A stretch of DNA of 64,000 nucleotides from JAUWKC01 sp035527845 (GTDB taxonomy: Bacteria; Planctomycetota; Phycisphaerae; Sedimentisphaerales; Anaerobacaceae), in assembly GCA_035527845.1 (NCBI GenBank), contig DATKZT010000005.1, forward strand, positions 23,589-87,588, given 5' to 3'. A program made the translations under genes and the position numbers. The notes under the pieces were generated by a model, which worked only from the letters and a program-made list of their open reading frames with translations, ran no database searches and was not told the origin of the DNA. This document shows, piece after piece, positions 42,092 through 50,928 of the stretch. Position 1 is the stretch's first letter. Every line of letters starts with the position of its first letter.

Positions 42092-42107
42092 TTTTTGCGT
42101 TTCTACT
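42092..42107 (-). repeat. IS630 terminal inverted repeat, right
   Basis: Reverse complement of AGTAGAAACGCAAAAA; TA at 42108-42109 follows. Confidence 0.92.
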
Positions 42108-42109
42108 TA

Positions 42110-42352
42110 GATAAGGTACTTTATATCCGTCTTCTACGAATATATCTACAATACAGAGAAAGTCAAGCACTATTTCCGCCCCCCTCTGTCGGACTTTTGG
42201 AAGCAGAACCCAAGCCAATAGGGCCCACAAGCTGAAAACAGCGTAAAGTCCATTTACTACTCTCGCCCCTGCTCAGAGCATACCGCACTTCGGCGCGAGG
42301 ACTCATATTCTGTGAGACTCGTAGGCATTTCACACAACAACGAGGGGGACCT
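42110..42352. other. Non-coding stretch between the IS element and the RHS 3' piece
   Basis: About 240 bases without a gene or recognised RNA. Its left part (42110-42170) is AT-rich. Confidence 0.5.
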
Positions 42353-43250
42353 TCAACGGATACTTATTGAGTTATGTATGATAAGGTCGCAACCAAACAT
42401 TTTGTGCCCCCTTTCAATGGCTGAAGTATCTACTTGCAAATGGTTTTTGACTGTTGCGGCAAGCTGGACTTCCTTACCATACGTCGCCAGCCACTTCTTG
42501 CTATACACTTGGCTTTCACCGGTGCCACCTTTAGCTCCCTGACGCAAATGTTGCCATTCATGGTGAAGGGTGGAAGCCATTTCTATAAGAGCGATAAATC
42601 CAAACCCATCGGGGTAATTACTAATCGTGTATTGAGTTCTTCCCTGTGCGTTATGTTGGGCAGGTAGACGGTTGAAATTCTGCGCTTGTCCGGCCACCTT
42701 TAGGTAGATATTCCCACAAACATTGAGCCCAGCCACCGCTGCGCCTTGTGGTAACATCTGGATCTTATCCCATTGCAGCAAGCGCTTTAAATCATTTACC
42801 TCAATCTGTGTCACACCAGAGCCTGGAATCCCAACTGCATCTTGAAGAAAGCTCAGACATATCTCCAGCGACCTGTATGGGGGCGTACCGCGGACAATAC
42901 GCTGTGCACCTTTTGCTAAACTATACCTAGCAAGCTCCGGTGCTACCATGACGGTCAAGACAATCGCAAGGCCTAAAACCTTAATAAATGTTAAAGATTC
43001 GGCCAGAGTATACCTCCCGCTCGGATCAATTCCATTAACCGGATTAGCATGGCAGTAAAGGTACTTATGCAGTGACTGCGGGTCCTCGTTGTTTCCTGCG
43101 AAGGGGTCCATGCGGTTGAATCTGCCGGTCTGCTGGTCGTACCAGCGGGCGCGGAGGTAATACTGCTGCATGTCGGTATCGAAGTATTCGCCGGCATAGA
43201 GCAGGCTGGTTGCCGCGTTGGCGGGATTGGCGCCCAACATTACGCCATAG
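42353..43250 (-). pseudogene. RHS-repeat protein, C-terminal part with HExxH metallopeptidase-like tip (5' end missing)
   Basis: Homology starts in the 30-bp repeat (YGVMLGANPA) and continues NAATSLLYAGEYFDTDMQQY, YLRARWYDQQTGRFNRMDP, and HANPVNGIDPSGR, the standard end of an RHS core before the variable toxin tip. The tip has a hydrophobic segment (FIKVLGLAIVLTVMVAPELA) and LIEMASTLHHEWQHLRQGA with HEWQH at residues 241-245 of the open frame and Glu256 downstream, a zincin metallopeptidase signature. The open frame upstream begins MRNYIRANRCS at 43282, which is not RHS. It therefore lacks its start and core unless joined to the piece at 40326. Confidence 0.82.
43221..43250 (+). repeat. 30-bp direct repeat, right copy, flanking the permuted RHS segment
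   Basis: Begins GCGGGATTGGCGCCCAACAT; 29 of 30 bases match the left copy, and matching stops abruptly at both ends. Confidence 0.92.
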
Positions 43251-43481
43251 GAACAACGATTGGCGCGGATATAATTGCGCAAGAACCAATAATGTTACAC
43301 GATATTGTGAAAAAAATCGTGCAGAGGGCTTTGCCAGGCCGGGACGCCCGAAATCCCAGCCCTGCCAATAAATCCATTGACAACAGCAGCGCCAGCGCAT
43401 AGACTATTGAGTTCGCCTGGGGCGAAGAAGAAATACGAGAAGAAATCGCATTTACGGTACTGAAAACAAGGAGATTTGCAG

Positions 43482-44495
43482 ATGGCGACAAAGGTAGGAA
43501 TCAACGGCTTCGGCCGAATCGGCAGGGCTGTGGCAAGAATTATCATCCAGAGGAAGGGCGATCTGGAGCTCGCAGCGGTCAACGACCTGTCGGACGTCAA
43601 GACGCTCGCGCATCTTTTCAAGTACGATACGGTAATGGGCACGTGGGACGGCACCATCAAGGCCGGCGACGGCGAGCTTGTGATAAACGGCAAGTCGATA
43701 AAGGTCCTCGCCGTAAAGAACCCCGCGGAACTCCCCTGGAAAGATATGGGCGTGAAAATTGTCGTCGAGTCAACCGGTATCTTCCGCGAGAAGGAATCTC
43801 CCAAGGGCGGCTACGGCGACCACATCAAGGCCGGCGCCGAAAAAGTCGTCCTTACCGTCCCCGCCAAAGACGACATTGAGGCCACCATTGTTCTCGGCGT
43901 CAATGATGATAAGCTCACCAAAGACGTCAAGTTCGTCTCGAACGCGAGCTGCACCACCAACTGCCTGGCGCCTGTGGCCAAAGTGCTGAACGATTCTTTC
44001 GGAATCGAGCAGGGCCTTATGACCACCATTCACGCATACACCAACGACCAGCGCGTTGCGGATATGATTCACAAGGACCTTCGACGCGCCCGCGCCGCGG
44101 CCGTGAACATCATCCCGACCTCGACCGGCGCAGCCAAGGCCATCGGCAAGGTTATTCCAGCGCTCGCGGGCAAACTGGACGGCTTTGCCATTCGCGTTCC
44201 CGTGCCGGTGGGAAGCGTTGTCGACCTTGTGGTCAACGTCAAGAAGGATGTCACCGCCGATGCGGTTAACGCGGCGATGAAGGCCGCGGCCGAGGGACCA
44301 ATGAAGGGCATTCTGGTTTATTGTGATGAGCCGATTGTCAGCAGTGACATTGTAAAGCACCCGGCATCGAGCATTTTCGATTCTCTCTGCACTATGGTCA
44401 TAGGGCGGACCGTCAAGGCGGTAAGCTGGTACGACAACGAATGGGGCTATTCGAACCGCACCGTTGACATTATGGAAAAGATGGCAAAGACGTAA
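43482..44495 (+). CDS. gap: Glyceraldehyde-3-phosphate dehydrogenase
   Basis: A 337-residue glycolytic enzyme. Start ATG 43482 (MATKVGINGFGRIGR) is preceded by AAGGAG; a TTG six bases earlier is unlikely. Visible features: the NAD-binding GINGFGRIGRAVAR, the catalytic cysteine in SNASCTTNCLAPVAK at about residue 152, HAYTNDQRVADMIHKD, and the C-terminal WYDNEWGYSNR. It makes 1,3-bisphosphoglycerate, the substrate of Pgk, encoded 0.9 kb downstream. A strong terminator follows, so transcription may stop before the NDK-like gene. Confidence 0.97.
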   Translation: MATKVGINGFGRIGRAVARIIIQRKGDLELAAVNDLSDVKTLAHLFKYDTVMGTWDGTIKAGDGELVINGKSIKVLAVKNPAELPWKDMGVKIVVESTGIFREKESPKGGYGDHIKAGAEKVVLTVPAKDDIEATIVLGVNDDKLTKDVKFVSNASCTTNCLAPVAKVLNDSFGIEQGLMTTIHAYTNDQRVADMIHKDLRRARAAAVNIIPTSTGAAKAIGKVIPALAGKLDGFAIRVPVPVGSVVDLVVNVKKDVTADAVNAAMKAAAEGPMKGILVYCDEPIVSSDIVKHPASSIFDSLCTMVIGRTVKAVSWYDNEWGYSNRTVDIMEKMAKT

Positions 44496-44508
44496 AATTG
44501 ATGACAAC

Positions 44509-44538
44509 GGTCCGTCCTCGTCAGGACGGGCCCTTTTT
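44509..44538 (+). terminator. Rho-independent terminator of gap
   Basis: GGTCCGTCCT (44509-44518) with AGGACGGGCC (44523-44532), loop CGTC, one G-U, then T's to 44538. Confidence 0.88.
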
Positions 44539-44609
44539 AATATCTCGTGAAGCGCCAATTGTGTCGGCGTTTCTCTATTGTAGGGCGTCTTACGGGTACG
44601 GATTGAAAG

Positions 44610-45350
44610 ATGGACGAAAAACAGCTTGAACAGACGCTTGTGCTCATCAAGCCGGACGCCCTCAAGAATTCCCTCACAGGGTTTGTGCTTTCCCAGTTGT
44701 CAGAATTTCATACGGGGGCGCGATTTGCCGCAGCCAAGATTGTAAATGTCAACAGAGTGCTTGCAGAAGAACACTACGCCGAACATAAAGGCAAAGTTTT
44801 TTACGAGGCCTTGCTCGACTTCATTACAGGTAAGGCCCACTATCCCGACAAGGACAGATGGAAGCGCAGGGTAATTGCGATTGTCTATCAGGGTCCCGAC
44901 ATCCTGAAGACAATCCGGGCAATAGCCGGCCCGACCAATCCGCACCAGGCAAGAGAGGAAAAGCCCGGCTGCATCAGGGCGCTGGGAACACTGGTGCCAA
45001 TCAAAGACGCCAATGGTAATACGGTCGATAATCGAATGGACAATTTAATCCATACTTCAGCTACGCACGCCGATGCCGAACGGGAAATCAAGCTCTGGTT
45101 TCTGCCTCAGGACATTCCTCCGCTTATGCGGGCATATCCCACGGAGATATGCCAGGTCCACTATTATTATAAGAACGGCCGGCTTTATGACACGTACGAG
45201 CCCCAGAGTCTCTTTTTGCTCGCCCCCGGAGATGTGGCCTGGAAAACCGATTTGGATATTCTCGAGAGCTACGCCCGGAAAGAACCCACACAAAGCAGAT
45301 TAAATACCGTAGTGGCAAAATATCTCATTAACAGAAATTCTCAGGATTGA
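44610..45350 (+). CDS. Nucleoside diphosphate kinase-like protein with C-terminal extension
   Basis: 246 residues, against ~140 for normal NDK. The NDK core is clear: TLVLIKPDALKNSLTGFVL, then YQGPDILKTIRAIAGPTNPH and NLIHTSATHADAEREIKLWF, where the phosphorylated histidine is in NLIH. An insertion (PIKDANGNTVDNRMD) precedes that motif and about 90 residues follow it (LPQDIPPLMRAYPTEICQVH, LDILESYARKEPTQSRL). It should interconvert nucleoside di- and triphosphates; the extension may alter oligomer form or specificity. It is 38 bases upstream of pgk. Confidence 0.82.
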   Translation: MDEKQLEQTLVLIKPDALKNSLTGFVLSQLSEFHTGARFAAAKIVNVNRVLAEEHYAEHKGKVFYEALLDFITGKAHYPDKDRWKRRVIAIVYQGPDILKTIRAIAGPTNPHQAREEKPGCIRALGTLVPIKDANGNTVDNRMDNLIHTSATHADAEREIKLWFLPQDIPPLMRAYPTEICQVHYYYKNGRLYDTYEPQSLFLLAPGDVAWKTDLDILESYARKEPTQSRLNTVVAKYLINRNSQD

Positions 45351-45388
45351 TGGAATGCCGTTTTGAGAAGAAGACACAGGAGACCATT

Positions 45389-46636
45389 ATGGCCAAGAAG
45401 ACGGTAGCTGATATTGATGTTAAAGGCAAGAAGGTTCTGATGCGGTGTGATTTTAATGTGCCGCTCGATGAGAATTGCAACATTACCAGCGACGACCGGA
45501 TAGTAAAGGCACTGCCGACCATAAAAAACATATTGGAGCGCGGCGGAGCGCTGATTCTGATGAGCCATCTGGGTCGGCCCGCCGGAGAGAGGGACGAAAA
45601 GTTCTCGCTGTCACCCGTGGCGAAGCGACTGTCCGAACTCTTGGGCAAGCCTGTTGTTTTCGCCGATGACTGTGTTGGGGCAAAGACCGCCGCGCAGGCC
45701 AGGGCGCTCAAGAGCGGCCAGTGTATGCTACTTGAGAACCTGCGCTTCCACAAGGAAGAGACGATAAAAGACAAAGCGGCCAAGGAAGATGCACAACTGC
45801 GCCAGGCAAAAGATGATTTCGCCCGGCACATTGCCGATATGGCCGACGTCTATGTCAACGACGCGTTCGGCACCGCCCATCGGGACAACGCCTCGATGTA
45901 TACGGTTCCGGTACTGATGGAAGGCAAACCGCGCGTTATCGGTTTCCTGGTCGAAAAGGAGCTGAAGTTCCTTGGCGAGACCGTCAGCGACCCGGAAAGG
46001 CCTTTCGTCGCCATTCTGGGTGGGGCCAAAGTCTCGGACAAGATCGGCGTGATAGAGAATCTTTTGGACAAAGTTGACCGTCTGCTGATTGGTGGCGCCA
46101 TGGCCTATACCTTTCTCAAGGCCCAGGGCTGCCAGGTAGGAAATAGCCTGTGTGAAGATGATTTCGTAGATAAAGCCACGGCCCTGCTGGCCCGGGCCGA
46201 AGAGACCGGATGTCAGGTTGTTTTGCCCGAAGACTCGGTTGTTGCCCGCCAGGCAAAAGCAGGTGCAGAGCATAAGATCGTGTCAAAAGACATAGAGGAT
46301 GGCTGGATGGGACTGGATATCGGCCCAAAATCATGTACCCTGTTTACTGAGGCATTATCCGACGCCAAAACCATTGTATGGAATGGCCCGATGGGTGTGT
46401 TCGAGATACCGCCCTTTGACGAAGGAACAAAAGCAGTGGCATTGGCGGCTGCCGAAGCCACCGACAAGGGCGCCCGCAGCGTAATCGGCGGCGGTGACAG
46501 CGCCAGCGCCATTGAAAAACTCGGTCTTCAGGACAGGGTCAGCCATATCTCGACCGGCGGCGGAGCGTCGCTTGAATTCCTCGAAGGCAAAAAGTTCAAG
46601 TGCATCGAAATGCTCGATGAAAAGAGCGGCAAATAG
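45389..46636 (+). CDS. pgk: Phosphoglycerate kinase
   Basis: A 415-residue glycolytic kinase making ATP and 3-phosphoglycerate. Start ATG 45389 (MAKKTVADIDVKGKKVLMRC) is chosen because AGGAG lies just before it; a longer frame from 45347 overlaps the upstream gene and is unlikely. Motifs: MRCDFNVPLDENCNITSDDR, LMSHLGRP at about residue 62, PFVAILGGAKVSDKIGVIEN, and the C-terminal nucleotide region GARSVIGGGDSASAIEKLG. It forms, with gap and rpe, a carbon-metabolism cluster. Confidence 0.97.
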   Translation: MAKKTVADIDVKGKKVLMRCDFNVPLDENCNITSDDRIVKALPTIKNILERGGALILMSHLGRPAGERDEKFSLSPVAKRLSELLGKPVVFADDCVGAKTAAQARALKSGQCMLLENLRFHKEETIKDKAAKEDAQLRQAKDDFARHIADMADVYVNDAFGTAHRDNASMYTVPVLMEGKPRVIGFLVEKELKFLGETVSDPERPFVAILGGAKVSDKIGVIENLLDKVDRLLIGGAMAYTFLKAQGCQVGNSLCEDDFVDKATALLARAEETGCQVVLPEDSVVARQAKAGAEHKIVSKDIEDGWMGLDIGPKSCTLFTEALSDAKTIVWNGPMGVFEIPPFDEGTKAVALAAAEATDKGARSVIGGGDSASAIEKLGLQDRVSHISTGGGASLEFLEGKKFKCIEMLDEKSGK

Positions 46637-46746
46637 CATTCGGGCGGACGGCGCGTACTGCTCATGCGGGCGCGGCGTGCGCTGCAACAACGGGTAACAC
46701 GGCTTGATGTCCGGATCGCAATTGCATTTAAGGGAACGAGATCAAG

Positions 46747-47418
46747 GTGAATTTGCGACTACCCAAAGCAGGCACTGTTGAGATTGCACCGTCGATACTG
46801 AGCGCCGATTTTGCCAAACTGGCCGACGAGATAGCTGAGATTGAGTCGGCGGGGGTCAACATTGTTCATTTGGACGTTATGGACGGTCACTTCGTGCCCA
46901 ATATTACCATTGGGCCGCCGGTGATTGCCAAGCTCCGCAAGTACAGCAAGCTGGTCTTCGACAGTCATCTGATGATAAGCGAGCCGGCCAGGTACGCCGA
47001 GCGTTTTGTCGAGGCGGGCGTCAACCACATAACCTTCCACATCGAGGCCGCCCCGGAGCCGCAGGACCTGATAGACAAGCTACACGAATGGGGTTGTACG
47101 GCCGGGATATGTATAAACCCCGATACGCCGGTGAGTGACATTGAGACGGTGGCGCCGCTGTGCGACATGGTGCTTGTGATGACGGTCCACCCCGGTTTTG
47201 GGGCCCAGAAATTTATTGCAGAGGCCGCGAAGAAGGTAGTCAAGGTCCGCCAAATCGTAGGCCCGAACGTCCGCGTGGAGGTTGACGGCGGAATCGACCC
47301 TCAGACCGCTCCGGCGGTAGTCTCGTACGGCGCCGACACGATTGTGGCAGGTAACGCCATATTCTCCAGGCCGGACCGCCGAGCCGCCATACAGGCCATT
47401 CGAGACGCTTGTGCCTGA
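46747..47418 (+). CDS. rpe: Ribulose-phosphate 3-epimerase
   Basis: A 223-residue TIM barrel of the pentose phosphate pathway, converting ribulose 5-phosphate and xylulose 5-phosphate. Motifs in order: IAPSILSADFAKLADEI, HLDVMDGHFVPNITIGPPV (metal-binding Asp and His), VFDSHLMISEPARYAERFV, VHPGFGAQKFI, and VDGGIDPQTAP. The start is GTG 46747; AGGGAACGAG lies upstream. 110 bases from pgk on the same strand. Confidence 0.94.
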   Translation: MNLRLPKAGTVEIAPSILSADFAKLADEIAEIESAGVNIVHLDVMDGHFVPNITIGPPVIAKLRKYSKLVFDSHLMISEPARYAERFVEAGVNHITFHIEAAPEPQDLIDKLHEWGCTAGICINPDTPVSDIETVAPLCDMVLVMTVHPGFGAQKFIAEAAKKVVKVRQIVGPNVRVEVDGGIDPQTAPAVVSYGADTIVAGNAIFSRPDRRAAIQAIRDACA

Positions 47419-47491
47419 ATCACTGGAGCCCTTGGGGCCGAATTTCCGATAAAATCCTTGGCGTCCGAATTAAGAATTTTGGTAACATAAT

Positions 47492-48343
47492 ATGGTTATG
47501 ACCAAAGAGACTGAATCGAAGTGGAACGGCTTTTCGCTCAAGCCTCGCAAAGACATGCCCGCCGGCCTCTGGATGCGGTGTCCGGGCTGCGAGCACATGC
47601 TCTACAAAAAGGCCGTCGAAAAAAACCTCCATGTCTGCCCCGAATGCAACCATCACTTTCGCATCGAGACAACTGCCAGAATTGAATATCTGGCGGATGA
47701 GGGCTCGTTCCAGGAGGTGCTGGCCGATTTGACCACGTCCGACCCGCTGTCATTCAAGTACAGGGGCACAAGCTACAAACAGCGAATAAAGGATGACGAG
47801 AAAAAATCCGGCGCCAGAGAGGCAATGCGAATCGGCAAGGCCTTCATCAAGGGAAGGGGTGTAATCCTCGGTGTGATGGAGCCGAGTTTCCTGATGGGCT
47901 CAATGGGTTTAGTGGTGGGCGAAAAGTTCTGTGTCGCCGTTGAGAAGGCGATGGAGGAATCTCTGCCGCTGGTAGTGGTCTGCTGCTCCGGCGGCGCCAG
48001 AATGCACGAGGGCGTGATTTCATTGGGACAGATGGCCAAGACCTCGGCCGCTCTGGCAAAATACGACGAAGCAGGGGGGCTGTTCATCTCCGTTTTGACC
48101 GACCCAACGACGGGCGGCGTCACCGCGAGCTTCGCCATGTTAGGCGACGTTATCATAGCTGAGCCAGGCGCCCTGATCGGCTTTGCCGGCCCCCGCACGA
48201 TTGCCGAGACAATTAAGGTGGAGCTGGAAGAGGGATTCCAGACAGCCGAGTTCATGCTCGAACACGGCTTCGTCGATATGATTGTCCATCGCAAAGACCT
48301 CCGCAGCGAAATCGCCCGCCTCATAGACTACTGCCAGAAGTGA
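47492..48343 (+). CDS. accD: Acetyl-CoA carboxylase carboxyltransferase subunit beta
   Basis: A 283-residue AccD. The N-terminal zinc ribbon has CPGC and CPEC, about 19 residues apart. The crotonase-like domain carries GSMGLVVGEKFCVAVEKAM, VVCCSGGARMHEGVISLGQ, LTDPTTGGVTASFAMLGDV and IAEPGALIGFAGPRTI. It transfers CO2 from carboxybiotin to acetyl-CoA as the first step of fatty acid synthesis; the alpha subunit is not in this window. ATG 47492 starts MVMTKET; ATG 47498 is also possible. Confidence 0.94.
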   Translation: MVMTKETESKWNGFSLKPRKDMPAGLWMRCPGCEHMLYKKAVEKNLHVCPECNHHFRIETTARIEYLADEGSFQEVLADLTTSDPLSFKYRGTSYKQRIKDDEKKSGAREAMRIGKAFIKGRGVILGVMEPSFLMGSMGLVVGEKFCVAVEKAMEESLPLVVVCCSGGARMHEGVISLGQMAKTSAALAKYDEAGGLFISVLTDPTTGGVTASFAMLGDVIIAEPGALIGFAGPRTIAETIKVELEEGFQTAEFMLEHGFVDMIVHRKDLRSEIARLIDYCQK

Positions 48344-48398
48344 TTCGCGTTGCGTTCCTTCGTTACTTGCTGGACAAGCAGAGACTTAAAGGGAGGGG

Positions 48399-48548
48399 AA
48401 GCATCAAAAGCCGTGTTTTCGTGCAAATTCTCAACAAAACTCCCGCGAGAAAAAATTCTCGATAGTTAAACATACCTTTTGTAAAATTATTGAGGTCGTA
48501 CGGAGAAAATTGTGTTCTGTAACCGTTCAAATGGGAAGTGTCAGTTAT
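48399..48548 (+). repeat. Conserved upstream element, copy A (of three)
   Basis: Shares with copies at 57203 and 61291 the blocks CATCAAAAGCCGTGTTTT, CAAATTCTCAACAA, CGGAGAAAATT and CTGTAACCGTT. Lies 139 bases before the MORN protein gene. The remainder of 48344-48686 contains no gene. A hairpin CGAGAA-AAAA-TTCTCG lies inside. Confidence 0.75.
48459..48487 (+). promoter_or_regulatory. Promoter inside upstream element copy A
   Basis: TCGATA (48459-48464), 17-base spacer, TAAAAT (48482-48487), aligned with the promoter of copy B. Confidence 0.5.
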
Positions 48549-48686
48549 AATCAATTGTTTGTGATAGACTGTTTTTATGGACAGGGTGAGTGCTTTTTTA
48601 TCATTGATAGCTGTTGTAAAAACGAGCCAAGAATGAAGAATAAAGGGGAATGTCAGCTTGCATATGTTTGACATGAAGAGCACCTC

Positions 48687-49715
48687 ATGGACGCAACTAA
48701 GAAATCCATAGTCTATGTGGTCATAACGGCATTTGCGCTCGCCTTGGTGGCTGGGTCGGTGCTGCTGATTTCGCAATTTGCGGGAGTGAGAAGGCCGGCC
48801 GACAGGTTACATACTGCGGCGATGGCATTGCGTCATATTGACCCTGGAAGGAGAACTCCGGTGGGCGAAGAAATTCTGGCTCTCAACCCTTTGCGAGAAG
48901 AGGCCGGATTGACAGAGGTTACAAAGGATTGGCGGATTGTGGCCTGTGGGCTTCGTGTAGCGGATGGGCCAACTATTACTGTTCTGTTGAATGAAGAGAA
49001 GGTCCCTTCGAAGGTAATACTGCGGGGTCCATCGTATGTAACAATAAGAGAATATGAAGTATCGGACGGCAGACTTTCCGGCCGGGCGGCTACGTGGTTG
49101 GGTCAGGCCCATAAGCTGTTTACCATCGAGAGCTACAAGAATAACAAACTCAATGGGCCTACCATATATTATTCAGAAAGCGGAGAGGAGATTTGTCGGT
49201 GTGATTTCCGTGACGACAGACCGTGGACGGGGCGAAAGTTGGAGACGGACAATTTCAACTCAATAAGTATGGACACATCATATAAAGAAGGCAAGAAACA
49301 TGGCCAAGAGAAGGTTTATGGACAGGCTGGTGAACTGTACAGGCTGAATACATACAAAGAAGGCGTTCCATACGGCCCGCAGCGGCAGTACCACCAGGGG
49401 CAATTGCGGAGCGAGAGGATTGTTGAAAATGGTGTTACGCATAGCTCCAGGACTTGGCACCAAAATGGGCAGTTGCAGGAGGTGACGAATTACTTGCCCA
49501 ATGGCAAGCCCGATGGGGTCCGGCAGATTTGGAACGAGGAAGGTGAGCTTGAGGTGGAAGAACACTATCGCGATGGAAAAGAGCACGGACGCAGATGCTG
49601 GAAAGGTCACGATGAGGCGTGGTTTTGGAAAGGCAAGCATATCGGTTCCGGAAATACGGGAAAGACTGAATTTGAAAGGAGAACGAAATTAAAAGGGTCT
49701 GACGCTTTTAATTGA
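48687..49715 (+). CDS. Membrane-anchored MORN-repeat protein
   Basis: 342 residues, with a transmembrane segment near the start (VYVVITAFALALVAGSVLLI). From about residue 145 it carries bacterial MORN-type repeats (YKNNKLNGPTIYYSESGE, YKEGKKHGQEKVYGQAGELY, LPNGKPDGVRQIWNEEGE), which form an extended beta sheet for protein binding or toxin-antitoxin-like roles. No enzymatic motif is visible. It follows a conserved upstream element and is convergent with the next gene (two bases apart). Confidence 0.8.
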   Translation: MDATKKSIVYVVITAFALALVAGSVLLISQFAGVRRPADRLHTAAMALRHIDPGRRTPVGEEILALNPLREEAGLTEVTKDWRIVACGLRVADGPTITVLLNEEKVPSKVILRGPSYVTIREYEVSDGRLSGRAATWLGQAHKLFTIESYKNNKLNGPTIYYSESGEEICRCDFRDDRPWTGRKLETDNFNSISMDTSYKEGKKHGQEKVYGQAGELYRLNTYKEGVPYGPQRQYHQGQLRSERIVENGVTHSSRTWHQNGQLQEVTNYLPNGKPDGVRQIWNEEGELEVEEHYRDGKEHGRRCWKGHDEAWFWKGKHIGSGNTGKTEFERRTKLKGSDAFN

Positions 49716-49717
49716 CC

Positions 49718-50677
49718 TTAATTTGACGGATGCGTCCAGCGCAGCGCCTCTTCACCGTGCTCGGCCCACCATTTCTTCCACTCCTTTTTTTTGTCTTCTC
49801 GTGCCTGCCAGCTTTCGCGCATCCAGTCGAACTCATCCAGCCCGCCGGGTACAAGGTCGTAGCGAGTGCCGCCTTTCTCTCTCCGAACAGGCCTTTTTAA
49901 CAGGTCACCAAACATCTGGGCGCAGAAAGAACGCAAGAAAAAATGTGGTTCGTTTACGTGGTCCAGCAGTATCGGAGCAAGGGCCCGCTTGACTTCAATC
50001 AGATGCCGCACTGTATTGGGATCGCCTTTCAGCAGTTTGTCGTCTTCGCTGTAGCTCACCTTGTCCCTGTACAAGCGGTGCATTTGCCGGGCGGTAGTGA
50101 AGCGAACATCGAGTCTCTCGTCGCTCATACCCTTCTTGACATCCTCAACCGTCAGCAGTTCCCTCCAGCCTAGATACAGGATGCCGGCAAAGCGAATTCG
50201 GCTGTCATTCTTGTAATCGATGAGCTTGCGGAAGGCCTGCGCCAACTGATATTTCTGTTCGGCCGTACAATGGAGTTTCCGCTCGGGGTCCCGTTCAAGG
50301 TAAATGGACACAGCGGTTAGAATCTCCTGCGGATGCTGCGAATCAAACAGAGGCAAAAACATCATGGGGTCTCTTTTTAAAAGACCGCTAAGCTGGTACT
50401 CGAGGATCCCAGCGGGCGAACCGTCGAAGCTGAGTGTAGGGCCGTCGAGTCCCGCGCTGTTCCTATCCAGAGTCCCGCAGCCGATCCCCTGCCAACGTAC
50501 CTGAGGTTGATGCTCTGTCTGTTTTACCATTTGCAGCCACTGCTGGGTAGTGTATTGGCGGGTTCGGGGGTCGATGCGGCCGGTCCTGTAACGAAACCAC
50601 GCAACCAGGCTGACAGCAATAGTGACCACGACCAGAATCAGCCATCGCAGACTGACGCTCTTCTCTCTTGTACTCAT
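49718..50677 (-). CDS. Membrane-anchored protein of unknown function, HEAT-like
   Basis: A 319-residue protein with one transmembrane segment (LRWLILVVVTIAVSLVAWF) and a soluble helical body that may be HEAT-like (FLPLFDSQHPQEILTAVSIY, DVRFTTARQMHRLYRDK). The C-terminus is basic and Trp-rich (REDKKKEWKKWWAEHGEEAL). I do not recognise a family. Start ATG 50677; it is transcribed toward the MORN gene. Confidence 0.6.
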   Translation of the reverse strand: MSTREKSVSLRWLILVVVTIAVSLVAWFRYRTGRIDPRTRQYTTQQWLQMVKQTEHQPQVRWQGIGCGTLDRNSAGLDGPTLSFDGSPAGILEYQLSGLLKRDPMMFLPLFDSQHPQEILTAVSIYLERDPERKLHCTAEQKYQLAQAFRKLIDYKNDSRIRFAGILYLGWRELLTVEDVKKGMSDERLDVRFTTARQMHRLYRDKVSYSEDDKLLKGDPNTVRHLIEVKRALAPILLDHVNEPHFFLRSFCAQMFGDLLKRPVRREKGGTRYDLVPGGLDEFDWMRESWQAREDKKKEWKKWWAEHGEEALRWTHPSN

Positions 50678-50871
50678 GTTTCCATGCCTCCCAAAAAGGT
50701 GTCACCGGTAAACCACCTCGTCAATACAGCCTCTCTGCCATAAGCAGACATGTCGCACTGCACGCTCTAATCAAATTACCACGTATCCCTGCGGCCGCAC
50801 ATTACCATATCAAACCAAGAATCACAAATATTCTTTGGGGTCTGGTCCTTAAATAATCATAACGTCAACCC

Positions 50872-50899
50872 TTCACTTTAGACGAAATATCATTATAAT
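50872..50899 (+). promoter_or_regulatory. Promoter of the hisC operon
   Basis: TTCACT (50872-50877), 16-base spacer, perfect TATAAT (50894-50899), 27 bases before the hisC start. Confidence 0.55.
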
Positions 50900-50928
50900 C
50901 CTGTGGTGAAGGTTTTTTGGAGCAGATG

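Larger units (their letters stand above)
40937..42107 (-). mobile_element. IS630-family insertion sequence, 1171 bp
   Basis: Terminal inverted repeats of 16 bp (AGTAGAAACGCAAAAA) end exactly at 40937 and 42107, flanked on both sides by the TA duplication (40935-40936 and 42108-42109) that is typical of IS630/Tc1-mariner insertion. The palindromic CTA/TAG next to the ends extends the match to 19 bases. It holds one transposase in two frames, joined by an A8 run. Confidence 0.93.
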
